NCBI RefSeq assembly: GCF_014194975.1
Contig: NZ_JACIAY010000001.1
Span: 620,001 to 684,000, forward strand
Source of the DNA: Sphingomonas sp. BK580
GTDB lineage: Bacteria; Pseudomonadota; Alphaproteobacteria; Sphingomonadales; Sphingomonadaceae
Direction of reading: 5' to 3'
DNA length: 64,000 nucleotides
Of the stretch, positions 63,648 through 64,000 are shown piece after piece. Each line of letters opens with the position of its first letter. The first letter of the stretch is position 1. Both the position numbers and the translations under genes were made by a program. The notes under the pieces were generated by a model. The model made no database searches. It saw only the letters and a program-made list of their open reading frames with translations, and had not been told where the DNA came from.

Positions 63648-64000
63648 CTACGCCGAGGACGCCATCACCGACTGCGACGTCCGAGCGTCAGGCGCCGGCT
63701 TCTGAAAGGAGTGCTCTGGTGCCGCCGCTCTCGCGAACTCGCTCACGCCTCCAAGTATCGGATCCTCGCCGAACTCCGGAGCCGACATTCTGAGCAGAAA
63801 CCATCCCACTCCCGAAAGGCCGTTCATGAGTTCCGGTCTGGAGGAAAGGGCATCGTTCCGCCTCCTGCGTTCCTCCAGGCGCCGCGCCAGCAGGGCGCCG
63901 CACCGTCCGGCCTGCTCCGCGAACTCGGAGGCGCCGGACAGAGCCAGGCAGTCGAGTGCGACGCTGCCAATGCCGGCTTGACCATGGCACAAGCCGATCG
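63648..64000 (-). CDS. LanC/LanM-type lanthionine cyclase, C-terminal end (partial, 5' part outside window)
   Basis: The open frame enters from the right edge and reads IGLCHGQAGIGSVALDCLAL, then FAEQAGRCGALLARRLEERR and ELMNGLSGVGWFLLRM. The Cys-His-Gly motif is the zinc-ligand pair near the end of LanC-type cyclases, and GLSGVGWFLLR is the final repeat helix of their alpha/alpha barrel. Only about 115 residues are visible. The tail beyond ILGG has no conserved features. Whether the parent is a LanM synthetase, a LanC or a LanC-like eukaryotic-type protein is not decidable here. Confidence 0.75.
   Translation of the reverse strand, partial: IGLCHGQAGIGSVALDCLALSGASEFAEQAGRCGALLARRLEERRRRNDALSSRPELMNGLSGVGWFLLRMSAPEFGEDPILGGVSEFARAAAPEHSFQKPAPDARTSQSVMASSA

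Overview
The window looks like a chromosomal segment of a sphingomonad (Alphaproteobacteria, Sphingomonas-like). This is inferred from very high GC, a long-form TonB-dependent receptor inside a sugar-utilisation locus, a NodT-type efflux lipoprotein, a CheB-CheR-PAS fusion and an IS6-type element. No rRNA, tRNA, CRISPR array or replication origin was recognised.

Layout. (1) 1-3771, minus strand: a CheB/CheR/PAS signalling fusion that runs off the left edge, with a stand-alone CheB upstream. (2) 4011-19760: an alpha-mannan utilisation locus with two divergent GH125 exo-mannosidases, a ROK repressor, a sugar-porter MFS, a ROK kinase, a two-domain mannose-6-phosphate isomerase, a TonB-dependent receptor, a GH76 endo-mannanase, an SGNH esterase and a DUF4965 protein. 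The enzymes form a plausible path from polymer to fructose-6-phosphate. A T-rich motif recurs ahead of three transcription units. (3) 19790-20181: a decayed TauD-type dioxygenase. (4) 20367-24073, minus: five overlapping genes (flavin-split-barrel protein, GT2, acyl-CoA dehydrogenase-like, PIG-L deacetylase, methyltransferase) that look like one tightly coupled pathway for a modified amino-glycan or glycolipid. This is the best candidate for an undescribed system. (5) 24302-29204: a TetR regulator divergent from an OMF/HlyD/DHA2 tripartite pump, with two matching palindromes between them.

(6) 29310-45921: an accessory redox/xenobiotic region. It holds two aldo-keto reductases, LysR and TetR regulators, a FAD monooxygenase, a PaoABC-type molybdenum aldehyde oxidoreductase operon with SnoaL and DJ-1 partners, an alpha/beta hydrolase, an epoxide-hydrolase remnant, an M61-like peptidase and a YciI protein. 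(7) 46461-52154: a 1897-residue autotransporter. (8) 52654-56691: a secreted hypothetical protein, a SIMPL-domain protein, a dihaem cytochrome c and an exported Gfo/Idh/MocA protein. (9) 56698-59362: a degraded stretch with a LuxR-type HTH remnant, an AT-rich ORF piece, an intact AraC regulator, a disrupted ArsR and a second epoxide-hydrolase remnant. (10) 59364-62400: a membrane protein, an L,D-transpeptidase, a secreted hypothetical protein and a possible small membrane protein. (11) 62615-64000: an IS6-type transposase pseudogene with three lesions, then the C-terminal end of a LanC/LanM-like lanthionine cyclase that runs off the right edge.

All family calls come from reading motifs by eye. 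No database search was run.
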